Origin: a gamma proteobacterium HTCC2207
GTDB lineage: Bacteria > Pseudomonadota > Gammaproteobacteria > Pseudomonadales > Porticoccaceae
Reading direction: 5' to 3'
Assembly: GCA_905182275.1 (NCBI GenBank)
Contig: CAJJAU010000072.1
Location: 1 to 33,062 of the forward strand
DNA length: 33,062 nucleotides
Of the stretch, positions 1 to 7,725 are shown in pieces (position 1 is the first letter of the stretch; every line of letters starts with the position of its first letter). The notes beneath the pieces are model-generated. The model was not told the origin of the DNA and searched no databases. It saw nothing but the letters and a program-made list of their open reading frames with translations. Made by a program: the position numbers and the translations under genes.

Positions 1-95
1 GGCATTGATTTAGACGCCGGCGCCAATAAGTCTGCGAGCGCTAAATTATCGCGCAGTGCTTGTCGATTAATAATGGCTACGGTTGGTCTAGACAT
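1..95 (-). CDS. alr: Alanine racemase, N-terminal fragment (cut by window start)
   Basis: The reading frame opens at an ATG (93-95) and runs off the window after about 31 codons. The visible residues begin MSRPTVAIINRQALRDN and continue through APASKSM. This resembles the N-terminus of PLP-dependent alanine racemases: a short strand, the 'AL..N' helix start, and the stretch just before the PLP-lysine motif, which would lie outside the window. The ATG is 14 bases after the stop of the D-amino-acid transaminase on the same strand, so the two are probably co-transcribed. Alanine racemase interconverts L- and D-alanine, and D-alanine is the usual amino donor for the neighbouring transaminase. Another fold-type III PLP enzyme, such as a D-threonine aldolase-like protein, is possible because the diagnostic lysine is not visible. 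Confidence 0.6.
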   Translation of the reverse strand, partial: MSRPTVAIINRQALRDNLALADLLAPASKSM

Positions 96-109
96 AATCG
101 TTTCGCTTT

Positions 110-967
110 TTAATAGTCATACTTATGCTGAGTGAACAGTGTCTGAGCTGCTAGCCATATATCACCAATTTGGCCGTCACCAACAGGTACACCATCGACA
201 CTAACCACAGCACCTATCTCCTTAGTTGAACTGGTGATCCAGACTTCATCAGCCGCGCGAACCTCGTCCATTGTTACAGGGCGTTCTTCGACACGTATGG
301 AACCGTCTTCACGCAGTATATCAACAAGCATATTACGGGTGATACCGGGTAGGAGTTGGTTGTCTAGTGGCGGCGTAATGACCACCGAATCTTTCACGAT
401 AAAGGCATTGCAGGCGCTGGCCTCAGTCAGTTCATTTTTGTCATTGTAAAGTAGTGTCTCATCATTTCCTTGAGAATAACCTTCCTGAAAATGCAACACA
501 TTACCTAGCAAAGCAGTAGATTTAATATGGCAACGCTGCCAGCGCAGATCTTGGCTAGTTGAAACGGTATAGCGCTTGGCTGTTTCTTTGTTGGCGACCG
601 GCGATGCGGGTATATCGAAGGTAAAACCAAATATAGTCGGTTTAACGTCTTGAGGGAAAGCATGATAACGTTTGCTATCTGCTCCGCGACTGACTTGCAG
701 ATAGATACCTAAATTACCATTGCCATTTTCAGACGCAAGCTTGGTACAGAGTGTTTCCCATTCTTGATGCGTCCACTGTAAACCCAAGCCAATGCCGGCC
801 AGACCTTCTTGCATACGTGTTATGTGGCCGTTAAAGCCGAGTAACTTACCTTCATAGGAGGGGATTACTTCATAAATTCCGTCACCAAACAAAAAGCCTC
901 TGTCCATGGGAGAAATTTTGGCTTCGGTTATTGGCATGTAAGAGTCGTTTAGAAAGGCAATGCTCAT
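110..967 (-). CDS. dat: D-amino-acid transaminase (class IV PLP aminotransferase)
   Basis: This 285-residue protein has the normal length for fold-type IV aminotransferases. The PLP lysine is in RCHIKSTALLGN (K149), followed by the class IV signature around E183 (ELTEASACNAFIV) and the phosphate-binding SST segment (WITSSTKEIG, about 243-252). R100 and H102 match the Arg/His pair that binds the substrate carboxylate in Bacillus D-amino-acid transaminase, which favours D-amino-acid over branched-chain specificity. The expected reaction is D-alanine + 2-oxoglutarate giving pyruvate + D-glutamate, in the cytoplasm. A probable alanine racemase follows 14 bases downstream. Upstream, after a 302-base gap, is a 5-oxoprolinase/D-glutamate cyclase operon on the same strand, so its product D-glutamate could feed that operon. 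An aminodeoxychorismate lyase or BCAT assignment is less likely. Confidence 0.85.
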   Translation of the reverse strand: MSIAFLNDSYMPITEAKISPMDRGFLFGDGIYEVIPSYEGKLLGFNGHITRMQEGLAGIGLGLQWTHQEWETLCTKLASENGNGNLGIYLQVSRGADSKRYHAFPQDVKPTIFGFTFDIPASPVANKETAKRYTVSTSQDLRWQRCHIKSTALLGNVLHFQEGYSQGNDETLLYNDKNELTEASACNAFIVKDSVVITPPLDNQLLPGITRNMLVDILREDGSIRVEERPVTMDEVRAADEVWITSSTKEIGAVVSVDGVPVGDGQIGDIWLAAQTLFTQHKYDY

Positions 968-1269
968 TAATCAATCAATCCTTTAAATTAGCTACTTGTA
1001 TCGTTATCGGTGTTTATTCTAGAGCCTTATACGGCAGGTTTTCCCATCTGTAGAAAAATGTTATCAGCCAACAGTGGTTTAGACAAAGGAATTTTATAAA
1101 AAACCATTCCGGTTAGCCTTATAGCTCCTATATTACAAGGTTTACGCTCGGCTCACAGTAACACCAAAGAGGTACATTGGACGTCATCATTTATCAATAC
1201 GGATAGATACAGAGTTTGTATCGAGGTAGTTGGTGTATCGCTAGATCAAACTAGGTCGGCCTGAGATTT
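968..1269. other. 302-base gap between pxpC fusion and dat
   Basis: There is no convincing reading frame on either strand. The gap follows the stop of the pxpC-cyclase fusion and precedes the dat start, so it should contain the dat promoter and any operon terminator. I found no hairpin with a T-run and no well-spaced -35/-10 pair. The dat start is preceded by AAAGGA followed by a TTGATTGATTA stretch, a rather distant ribosome binding site. Confidence 0.5.
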
Positions 1270-3045
1270 TTATACTTTAGATGTCAATCCGCTTACTTGC
1301 CTGCACCGTTCAATTAACGCCTCACTGGCACTTGAGTCCATGCCATCTTCGGTCAAGGTGTTCTCACCAGTCACGCCATCAACACTGCCTGCGGCAGACA
1401 AGTAAGCTAATACTGCGTGATTATTCCAGTTAGCCAGTAAATCTTTGCCGGTCATGACTGATAGCAGTGCGATGAGTCCATGCGCAGCCCAGTTGGACAC
1501 ATCTGCCACCAGTAATTCATCACAACAGGTTTGAGATGCTCGAATATCCAATTGACTGAGAGTCTCGGCAATATTGCCCATCCCAATTTCATTTCCGCCA
1601 TCACCAATAGCAATGGTAGGGCAGGGCGCATTGATCATAAAGCTATCAAAGTTGGCAGATTTATCTGAAATATCCATGCCGCGCATATTGTAATAACAGC
1701 CGTCGACGGCCTGTCCAGGACGTTCAATAGAAATAATTAAAGAGGGATTATACTGCGCTAAAATACGCTCGGCTTGATCATCATTGACGGTTATCTTATG
1801 AACCTGGTAGTCATTTTTCAGTGCGCTTGAAAGCGGCTCATCACAAACCATTATAGGATTGCCACCAAGCTCCTTAATGGCCCTATAAAGAGCGATAGCA
1901 CCCACGGGCCCATCGGTCTCAAAACTGCCATTTACTGGGAACCCAGTACCTATGAGTACGGTGCCAATAGAGTCACAGATTAAGTTGGCAGCCCGTAAAT
2001 AGGACCCGCTTTTGATGTCGGGGCTAACGGTTTGCATACCGCGAGGATTGAGAGCAACTAAAAGAGTTTCTATTTCTTGTGAAAGACGATCAAGGTCGAC
2101 TTTTGCTTGGCTTCTCTGAATATTTATTGCGGACAATTGCAAAAGGTTATGCGCCTCTTCGATACTAATAGGTTCAAAGTTGATGACGCTTTGTGGCGGT
2201 AGCTGTACTAGTTTATTAAGATCTAGCGACAGTACGGAGCCAATTTTTGGGTAGCCACCTATGGTCTGACGATCATTGAGTAGGATAATAGGCTGTCCAT
2301 CCGCAGGGACCTGCATGGCACCAAGGCAAATTCCCTCAGACAAAATGCCGTTCACGGAGGGCGCTATAGATGGGCCACTGAGCCGAAAGCCCATACGATC
2401 ATTGAGATCTGAAATTTGATAGTCTGAATTAAATAAAATATGCTTTTGCTGGTGGCTAAAATGCTCTTGTTGATACCCAAGTACGACTCTCAGCACGGTC
2501 TTTGTTGGCGCGTTCTGTAAATGTTGAGGTTGCTGCTCGAAGGGAACGTAGAGTGGCGCTAATAGCTCGGTGTCACGGCAGGGCAATAAATCGCCATTTT
2601 GTAGTTGCGCACCTTTGCCATCTAGGCCGCCAATGGATTCTCTGCCCACAGTGGAACAGCTGCCAAATACCGGTTGAACGGAAAATCCACCAGGTACTGA
2701 TAGGTAGCAACGCATGCCAACTGACGTAAACCCAATCTCAACCCGATCACCGACACTAATTCTATGCACCCTCCAGCCGTCAACTGACATTTTATTAATA
2801 CTTATTGGAACGGACGCGCCAGTCACCACAAAATAGCTACTAATGGTTGATTCAAACACTAAGCCACCAACAGTAATCTCAATGAGAGGGGTATTTAAGG
2901 GATTGGCACAGAGCTGATTGGCCCAGCGAAACGCGTCACGATCCATTGGCCCTCCCACGGTTAATCCGTTGTGATGTTGACCCATGCGCCCGGCATCTTG
3001 AATCAAACTTAAGATACCTGGTTGAATAACCTTGAGACCTTTCAT
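1270..3045 (-). CDS. pxpC: Fusion: 5-oxoprolinase subunit PxpC + D-glutamate cyclase C-terminal domain (DUF4392)
   Basis: I chose the ATG at 3045 because it overlaps the pxpB stop as ATGA and has GAGG upstream; a TTG at 3063 is possible. The product is 591 residues, about twice a normal PxpC. Residues 1 to about 300 are a complete PxpC/KipA (biotin-dependent carboxylase-like) domain: IQDAGRMGQHHNGL, GGPMDRDAFRWANQL, SDLNDRMGFRLSG, MQVPADGQPIILLNDRQT and GGYP. Residues about 320-591 match DUF4392, the C-terminal half of D-glutamate cyclase (DGLUCY): TGFPVNGSFETDGPVGA (367-383), ERPGQAVDGCYYNMRGMDIS (441-460) and GDGGNEIGMG (481-490). PxpABC opens 5-oxoproline to glutamate using ATP, and D-glutamate cyclase forms 5-oxo-D-proline from D-glutamate. 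The fusion therefore joins successive steps. The N-terminal cyclase half is a separate gene at the head of the cluster. Domain assignments are strong; the activity is inferred. Confidence 0.88.
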   Translation of the reverse strand: MKGLKVIQPGILSLIQDAGRMGQHHNGLTVGGPMDRDAFRWANQLCANPLNTPLIEITVGGLVFESTISSYFVVTGASVPISINKMSVDGWRVHRISVGDRVEIGFTSVGMRCYLSVPGGFSVQPVFGSCSTVGRESIGGLDGKGAQLQNGDLLPCRDTELLAPLYVPFEQQPQHLQNAPTKTVLRVVLGYQQEHFSHQQKHILFNSDYQISDLNDRMGFRLSGPSIAPSVNGILSEGICLGAMQVPADGQPIILLNDRQTIGGYPKIGSVLSLDLNKLVQLPPQSVINFEPISIEEAHNLLQLSAINIQRSQAKVDLDRLSQEIETLLVALNPRGMQTVSPDIKSGSYLRAANLICDSIGTVLIGTGFPVNGSFETDGPVGAIALYRAIKELGGNPIMVCDEPLSSALKNDYQVHKITVNDDQAERILAQYNPSLIISIERPGQAVDGCYYNMRGMDISDKSANFDSFMINAPCPTIAIGDGGNEIGMGNIAETLSQLDIRASQTCCDELLVADVSNWAAHGLIALLSVMTGKDLLANWNNHAVLAYLSAAGSVDGVTGENTLTEDGMDSSASEALIERCRQVSGLTSKV

Positions 3046-3770
3046 TTTTGGCCCTCGAAGCAATTCAGGTCACCACCCAGGTCAATAAATGCTTGCCTAT
3101 CAATCGCTTCAAATACCACTCGATCCCCCGTTTTTACGGGCATGTTGGGTTCTGAGTTGGGGTCAAACATTAGTGTTGGGCACAGACCAATCAAGTTCCA
3201 TCCACCGGGTGAAACTGCTGGATAAACGGCAGTTTGACGGTCGGCAATAGCGACAGCGCCCTTGGGAACTTTTTGGCGCGGTGTAGCTAATCGGGATGCG
3301 GCAATTCGCTCGTCAACTTCGCCAAGATAAGCAAAGCCAGGTGCAAAGCCGATAGCGTAAACACGATATTCAACAGATTGATGAATGGCAATGACTTGCT
3401 CAACGGTTAAGCCAGCATTCGCTGCCAAGCCAGCTAAATCAGGGCCGGATTCGAGGCCATAGTAGACCGGCAATTTCACCAATGCACCGCCCGCTGCATC
3501 AAGCGCACCCTCATCAGACTTATCAGCCAATTGCGCTGCGGCATGAATACTTTTACTGACGGCAAAGTGGTCTGTCAGGAGCGGATTGTAAATCACCAAA
3601 ATAGAGGCGTATGAGGGAATAAGATCAATCAGGTATGATTTCAAATTATCCCGAAGTGCTTCAGTCATACGCTGAATTTTCGCTGCAATCAGTGGCTCTG
3701 TTCGTGTCGATAAATAGACTATTAATGAGTTCTCGCCAGCCACGCAAATTTTCAGAGCATCAGTAGGCAT
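3042..3770 (-). CDS. pxpB: 5-oxoprolinase subunit PxpB (KipI family)
   Basis: PxpB forms the ATP-dependent 5-oxoprolinase with PxpA and PxpC, opening 5-oxoproline to glutamate in the cytoplasm. KipI/PxpB family features are visible: the N-terminal KICVAGENSLIVYL, then VYAIGFAPGFAYLGEVDERI, the ATPR-type segment SRLATPRQKVPKGAVAIADRQTAVYP, and SPGGWNLIGLCP. I chose the ATG at 3770, four bases after the pxpA stop, because family members start just before the AGENSL strand. This gives about 242 residues. A GTG at 3806 in the same frame would overlap pxpA by 32 bases and add 12 unlikely residues. The 3' end overlaps the pxpC fusion in an ATGA arrangement, indicating translational coupling. Confidence 0.92.
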   Translation of the reverse strand: MPTDALKICVAGENSLIVYLSTRTEPLIAAKIQRMTEALRDNLKSYLIDLIPSYASILVIYNPLLTDHFAVSKSIHAAAQLADKSDEGALDAAGGALVKLPVYYGLESGPDLAGLAANAGLTVEQVIAIHQSVEYRVYAIGFAPGFAYLGEVDERIAASRLATPRQKVPKGAVAIADRQTAVYPAVSPGGWNLIGLCPTLMFDPNSEPNMPVKTGDRVVFEAIDRQAFIDLGGDLNCFEGQK

Positions 3771-3774
3771 GCGG

Positions 3775-4518
3775 CTATCGTTTACTAAGTAGGTGACGAA
3801 TTTCACGAATAGCAGCTACGCCTTCACTATTGTCGCCATGAACACAAATAGAATCGGCTTGCAGCTCTAATTTATGGCCACTTATCGTGGTAATTGAGCC
3901 CTCATTGCTGAGTTGGGCGACCTGTTCTAGCATTTTTTCGCGGCTGTGAACGGCTCCGGGCAAACTGCGGCTAAGCAAGGCGCCATTATCGGCGTAACAG
4001 CGATCAGCAAAAACTTCAAAAATTAACTGTAAGCCGAAGGCAGCAGCTTCCTGTTTATGCTGTTCTGCGGAGGGCGTAGCTTGAAGCATAAATGCGAGAG
4101 GCTGTGGACAATCGCTGATGGCTTGCATAACCGCACTGCGGATATGGCCGTTGACCATCATGTCGTTGTAGAGGGCGCCGTGTGGCTTGACATAGTTGAC
4201 GCTAATACCCTGGGCCGTTGCGATCTCTAACAGTGTGGCGATTTGTTGTGTAATGAGATCGATAAGCTGTTGGTGTGGAATATCCATGGACAACCGACCA
4301 AAATTTTCTCTATCAGGATAGCTTGGGTGCGCACCCACAGTGACATTATTTTGTCGGGCCAAGGATAGCGTTTGCGCCATTACTGCTGAATCGCCAGCAT
4401 GCTGACCGCACGCAATACTCGCTTGGTCTATAAACGGCATTACTTGAGCGTCAACATTATCGCTATCGATGCAGGCACTTTCGCCAAGGTCGCAATTGAG
4501 TAGTAAAGTCATATCCAT
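3775..4518 (-). CDS. pxpA: 5-oxoprolinase subunit PxpA (LamB/YcsF family)
   Basis: The 247-residue protein shows the LamB/YcsF family signatures in order: LLNCDLGES near the N-terminus, SIACGQHAGDSAVM (about 34-47), VTVGAHPSYPDRENFGRLSMD (about 59-79) and YVKPHGALYNDM. PxpA works with PxpB and PxpC in ATP-dependent cleavage of 5-oxoproline. The start is the ATG at 4518, or another in-frame ATG at 4512; neither has a strong ribosome binding site. The 140-base spacer upstream contains a degenerate partial copy of this gene's own 5' end, which may have displaced the original leader. pxpB begins four bases after the stop. Confidence 0.93.
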   Translation of the reverse strand: MDMTLLLNCDLGESACIDSDNVDAQVMPFIDQASIACGQHAGDSAVMAQTLSLARQNNVTVGAHPSYPDRENFGRLSMDIPHQQLIDLITQQIATLLEIATAQGISVNYVKPHGALYNDMMVNGHIRSAVMQAISDCPQPLAFMLQATPSAEQHKQEAAAFGLQLIFEVFADRCYADNGALLSRSLPGAVHSREKMLEQVAQLSNEGSITTISGHKLELQADSICVHGDNSEGVAAIREIRHLLSKR

Positions 4519-4549
4519 AGTTTAAATCAACCGGTTCGTAGAGTCGCTA

Positions 4550-4650
4550 TCTCGATCAGGGTAGCTTGGGTGAGCGCCGACAGTGACCTTATTTTGTAGG
4601 GCCAAGATTACAACTGAATAAAAGGATCATATCCTAAATCAACCGATTCT
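4550..4650 (-). pseudogene. Decayed partial duplicate of the pxpA 5' end
   Basis: The spacer between the DUF1445 gene and pxpA contains two blocks homologous to pxpA in the same order and orientation. First, an ATG at 4630 opens MILLFSCNLG, matching pxpA MTLLLNCDLG (20 of 30 bases identical). The leader before it (TAAATCAACCGATTC on the plus strand) also matches the pxpA leader at 4523-4537 in 14 of 15 bases. Second, 4550-4610 matches pxpA 4307-4367 without gaps in 52 of 61 bases, preserving a reading LALQNKVTVGAHPSYPDR. The blocks meet at CTTGGC, a word present in pxpA at both positions, which fits an internal deletion between short repeats. The join shifts frame, and the small frame stops after 13 codons. 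It is a relic, not a gene. Confidence 0.8.
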
Positions 4651-4658
4651 CAGTGCCA

Positions 4659-5444
4659 CTATTTGCTTTCAAAGTTACTGTTGAGCACGTCAGTCACTAG
4701 CATACAACCTGGGCTATGAGTTATACAGAAGGGTGGCTTGGCTTGTTCTAAGGCTACTTGAGGTGTCACACCACAGGCCCAAAATAAAGGTTCTTCATCG
4801 CTATTAATGGTTACTGCTTCGCCGTAGTCCGGGTTATTGATGTCCTTAATGCCGATGAGCTCAGGGCTGCCATAGTGAACAGGTGCACCATGTACGCGCG
4901 GGAAACGCGCACTAATGTCTGTCGCTCGAGTGGCGTCGGGTTTATTAAAAGGTCGCATGCTGACGACCATCTTGCCACTAAAAGGACCGGCGGGTTCACA
5001 GTCGATATTGGTTCTATACATTGGCACGTTGCGACCCTCACTGATATTCCGTACATCTAGGCCTTCTGCAAGAATCGCTTCTTCGAAGGAAAATGAACAA
5101 CCCAGCAAAAAGACCACTAAATCATCACGCCAAAGTGATCTAATGTCAGAGCGTTCGTCGGTCAGCAGACCATCTTCAAAAACTCTGTAACTGGAGATAT
5201 CTGTTCTAATGTCGACATCTAGGCCCAATTCTGGAAGTTTAAATTCACCCGGTTTAGATGTGGCTATCAAGGGGCAGGGTTTTGGATTAGCGAGACAGAA
5301 TTGAGTGAAATCAGCAGCCCATGCAGTCGGCAATATAACGAGATTACACTGCACGTAGCCTTGGCAAAGGCCAGAGGTCATGCCGGTGTGTTTTCCCCGT
5401 CGAATCTGCATGCGCAGGTTCTCAGGCGATGGGCTTGTTGACAT
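4659..5444 (-). CDS. ycsI: DUF1445/YcsI protein, N-terminal half of D-glutamate cyclase
   Basis: This is a 261-residue DUF1445 (D-Glu_cyclase, YcsI) protein of normal stand-alone length. Family motifs seen: GYVQCNLVILP and FTQFCLANPKPCPL near the N-terminus, VFLLGCSFSFEEA, NVPMYRTNIDCEPAGPFSGK, VVSMRPFN, RVHGAPVHYGSPELIGI, and LFWACGVTPQVAL with HSPGCMLVTDV at the C-terminus. In vertebrate DGLUCY this domain is followed by a DUF4392 domain in one chain. Here the DUF4392 part is attached to PxpC three genes downstream. I used the ATG at 5444, which has AAAAGGA nine bases upstream; an in-frame TTG lies one codon earlier. It begins 19 bases after the proS stop. The annotation 'putative hydro-lyase' is an older alternative name. 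The catalytic role is inferred from the family. Confidence 0.88.
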   Translation of the reverse strand: MSTSPSPENLRMQIRRGKHTGMTSGLCQGYVQCNLVILPTAWAADFTQFCLANPKPCPLIATSKPGEFKLPELGLDVDIRTDISSYRVFEDGLLTDERSDIRSLWRDDLVVFLLGCSFSFEEAILAEGLDVRNISEGRNVPMYRTNIDCEPAGPFSGKMVVSMRPFNKPDATRATDISARFPRVHGAPVHYGSPELIGIKDINNPDYGEAVTINSDEEPLFWACGVTPQVALEQAKPPFCITHSPGCMLVTDVLNSNFESK

Positions 5445-5463
5445 CAATCCATGTCCTTTTGGG

Positions 5464-7194
5464 TTAGCCTTTTACTAAGGCATTTTCGGATAGAAAGCGG
5501 ACTATATCGTCGGTTGCTATATATTGATTTTCAGTCTCTCGGCGATGACGGTACTCAATCTTTCCGTCATCAAGGCCGCGATCACCGATCACCACTCGAT
5601 GAGGGATACCAATCAACTCTATGTCAGCCAGCATGCCGCCTAACCTAGCCTTGGCCTGATCCATAAAGAGGACTTCGTACCCCAGTTCTGTTAGTTGGTC
5701 ATATAGACCTTCACAGGCTAATTTAACGGCCTCAGACTTGTGCATGTTGATCGGCACAATGGCAATTTGGAAAGGTGCGATAGATTCAGGCCATATAATG
5801 CCATTGGCATCATTATTTTGCTCAATCGCCGCGGCTACAATTCGACTAACGCCAATGCCATAGCAGCCCATACTCATAAACTGCTCTTTACCATTTTCAT
5901 CAAGCACTGTGGCCTTCATGGATTCGCTATATTTTGTACCTAACTGAAATATGTGTCCTACTTCGATACCGCGTTTAATCTCTAGGGTGCCTTTACCATC
6001 GGGACTAGCATCACCAGCGACGACATTGCGAATATCAGCTACCGTGAAGTCAGCGCAGTCGCGATCCCAGTTCACGCCAGTGAAGTGAAAATCGTTTTTG
6101 TTAGCGCCGCAACTGAAGTCTCTCAAAGCTGCTGCACTGGGGTCAACAATCATGGTTAAGCCTAAGCCAACCGGTCCGATCGAGCCAGGTGCGCATTGCA
6201 ATGCGGATTTAATCTGTTGTTCAGTTGCAAAAGCAATATCGCCACTAAGGCCCAAAACGCGTTGGGCTTTTACTTCATTTAACTCGTGGTCGCCGCGCAA
6301 CATGAGGCCAAACAGTTCAGCTTCTCCCTCATTATTTTCAGCACTAATAATTAATGCTTTTAGTGTTTGATTGGCCTCAACACTTAAGAATGTAGCCAGG
6401 TCACTAATGGTATGCACTCCAGGAGTAGCAATTTCTGCCATGGGTGCCGTACCTGATGGATTATTCTGTTCGGGTGCTAAGGCTTCAGCCTTCTCAATGT
6501 TCGCTGCGTAGTCACTGCCATTAGAAAACACAATAGCGTCTTCTCCTGACTCAGCAAGCACGTGAAATTCATGAGAATGACTTCCGCCGATACTTCCAGT
6601 ATCGGCAAGCACCGCTCTAAAGACTAGCCCGGTTCGTTGGAAGATTTCTGAGTAAGTACGGTGCATGAGATCGTAAGTCTCTTGCAGTGAATCTGCGTTG
6701 CTGTGAAACGAATAGGCATCCTTCATACAAAATTCACGTGTACGCATTACTCCAAAGCGAGGTCTGCGTTCATCGCGGAACTTAGTTTGTATTTGATAGA
6801 AGTTCGCCGGTAGTTGCTTGTAGCTACTAATTTCACTGCGAATAATGTCTGTAATGACTTCTTCATGGGTTGGGCCCAAGCAAAACTCACGATCGTGACG
6901 ATCCTTGATACGCAAAAGTTCGGGACCAAATTGATTCCAGCGCTTGGACTCTTGCCACAGATCAGCGGGTTGGACGACTGGCATCATTAATTCAAGCGCA
7001 CCGGACCTGTCCATTTCTTCGCGAACGATATTTTCAACCTTTCGGAATACCTTGAGTCCAAGAGGGAGCCATGAGTAGAGGCCTGAGGCAACCTTCCTTA
7101 TCATGCCCGCTCGTAGCATTAGTTTGTGACTGATTACCTCAGCGTCTGCAGGAGAGTCTTTTTTCGTTGTGATTAGGTATCGGCTAGCGCGCAT
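5464..7194 (-). CDS. proS: Prolyl-tRNA synthetase (bacterial type, with editing domain)
   Basis: This class II synthetase charges tRNA-Pro with proline. It has the full bacterial architecture in 576 residues: an N-terminal catalytic part with motif 1 and motif 2 ([25 protein letters not shown], about 139-163), the INS editing insertion (about 225-400), motif 3 ([10 protein letters not shown], 443-452), and the C-terminal anticodon-binding domain (from about 475). K279 in the segment NQTLKAL matches the editing lysine of the E. coli enzyme, so clearance of Ala-tRNA-Pro is probably intact. The start ATG has AAGAGA just upstream. The DUF1445 gene starts 19 bases after the stop, so proS may head the 5-oxoprolinase operon. 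Divergent from the HIT gene. Confidence 0.97.
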   Translation of the reverse strand: MRASRYLITTKKDSPADAEVISHKLMLRAGMIRKVASGLYSWLPLGLKVFRKVENIVREEMDRSGALELMMPVVQPADLWQESKRWNQFGPELLRIKDRHDREFCLGPTHEEVITDIIRSEISSYKQLPANFYQIQTKFRDERRPRFGVMRTREFCMKDAYSFHSNADSLQETYDLMHRTYSEIFQRTGLVFRAVLADTGSIGGSHSHEFHVLAESGEDAIVFSNGSDYAANIEKAEALAPEQNNPSGTAPMAEIATPGVHTISDLATFLSVEANQTLKALIISAENNEGEAELFGLMLRGDHELNEVKAQRVLGLSGDIAFATEQQIKSALQCAPGSIGPVGLGLTMIVDPSAAALRDFSCGANKNDFHFTGVNWDRDCADFTVADIRNVVAGDASPDGKGTLEIKRGIEVGHIFQLGTKYSESMKATVLDENGKEQFMSMGCYGIGVSRIVAAAIEQNNDANGIIWPESIAPFQIAIVPINMHKSEAVKLACEGLYDQLTELGYEVLFMDQAKARLGGMLADIELIGIPHRVVIGDRGLDDGKIEYRHRRETENQYIATDDIVRFLSENALVKG

Positions 7195-7222
7195 GATTTC
7201 TCTTAAACTTTAATGGGTGACT

Positions 7223-7234
7223 AATGGTACCATT
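7223..7234. repeat. 12-base perfect palindrome in the proS/HIT divergent region
   Basis: AATGGTACCATT reads identically on both strands. It lies 28 bases upstream of the proS start and immediately upstream of, overlapping by one base, the putative -35 of the HIT gene. The position suits an operator, but one copy alone is weak evidence. Confidence 0.35.
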
Positions 7235-7262
7235 TTACTGACCAGAACCGTCCCGGTATACA
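7234..7262 (+). promoter_or_regulatory. Putative sigma70 promoter of the HIT gene
   Basis: TTTACT at 7234-7239 and TATACA at 7257-7262 are separated by 17 bases. Transcription would start near 7269, giving a short leader before TAAGGAC and the ATG at 7286. Confidence 0.5.
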
Positions 7263-7285
7263 AGAAAGCAGTCTAAGGACTAAAA

Positions 7286-7711
7286 ATGTTTCAATTACAC
7301 CCTGTGCTTCAAAAAGATACAGTACTTGTCGGTGAGTTTTCGCTAAGTCTTTTGCTCATTAGCAAAGACGCGAATTACCCGTGGGTAATCCTTGTTCCGA
7401 AAAGATCGGATATTGATGAGATATACCAATTAAGTGTGTCTGATAGGCAAGAATTACTTAAGGAATCTTGCTTGCTGGCCAACGCATTGGTCAAAATATG
7501 CAAGCCGGATAAGCTCAATATTGCGACCATAGGAAATATGGTACCCCAGCTTCACATGCACCATGTTTGCAGATACCAAACAGACCTTTGCTGGCCAAAG
7601 CCGGTTTGGGGCCAGGCACCGTCTTCTACCTATGTTTCTCAGGAATTAGAGAGATTTAAGCAACGTTTGCGTGCAGAGCTTGGTGAGTATATTAGTGATT
7701 CTCAGCGCTAG
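7286..7711 (+). CDS. HIT-family (histidine triad) nucleotide-binding protein
   Basis: The 141-residue protein aligns with small HIT-like proteins common in gammaproteobacteria: an N-terminal hydrophobic strand pair (LLLISKDANYPWVILVPKR), a helical middle, then NMVPQLHMHHVCRYQTDLCWPKPVWG. Proteins of this branch usually read Q-L-H-x-H-V-I-A-R followed by a WPGPVWG-like stretch. Here the triad region is Q88-L-H90-M-H92-H93-V. HIT proteins bind nucleotides and often hydrolyse or transfer nucleoside monophosphates. The substrate of this branch is not known to me. TAAGGAC upstream supports the start. It is divergent from proS and convergent with the HU-like gene, with only 14 bases between stops. 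Confidence 0.85.
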   Translation: MFQLHPVLQKDTVLVGEFSLSLLLISKDANYPWVILVPKRSDIDEIYQLSVSDRQELLKESCLLANALVKICKPDKLNIATIGNMVPQLHMHHVCRYQTDLCWPKPVWGQAPSSTYVSQELERFKQRLRAELGEYISDSQR

Positions 7712-7725
7712 GTTCCCAAGTATCG

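Noticed and set aside
3771-3806. GTG start for pxpB at 3806
   Set aside because: It would overlap pxpA by 32 bases; the ATG at 3770 fits the family N-terminus better.
4811-5056. Minus-strand frame inside the DUF1445 gene
   Set aside because: It is an overlapping alternative frame of a well-supported gene with no start signal.
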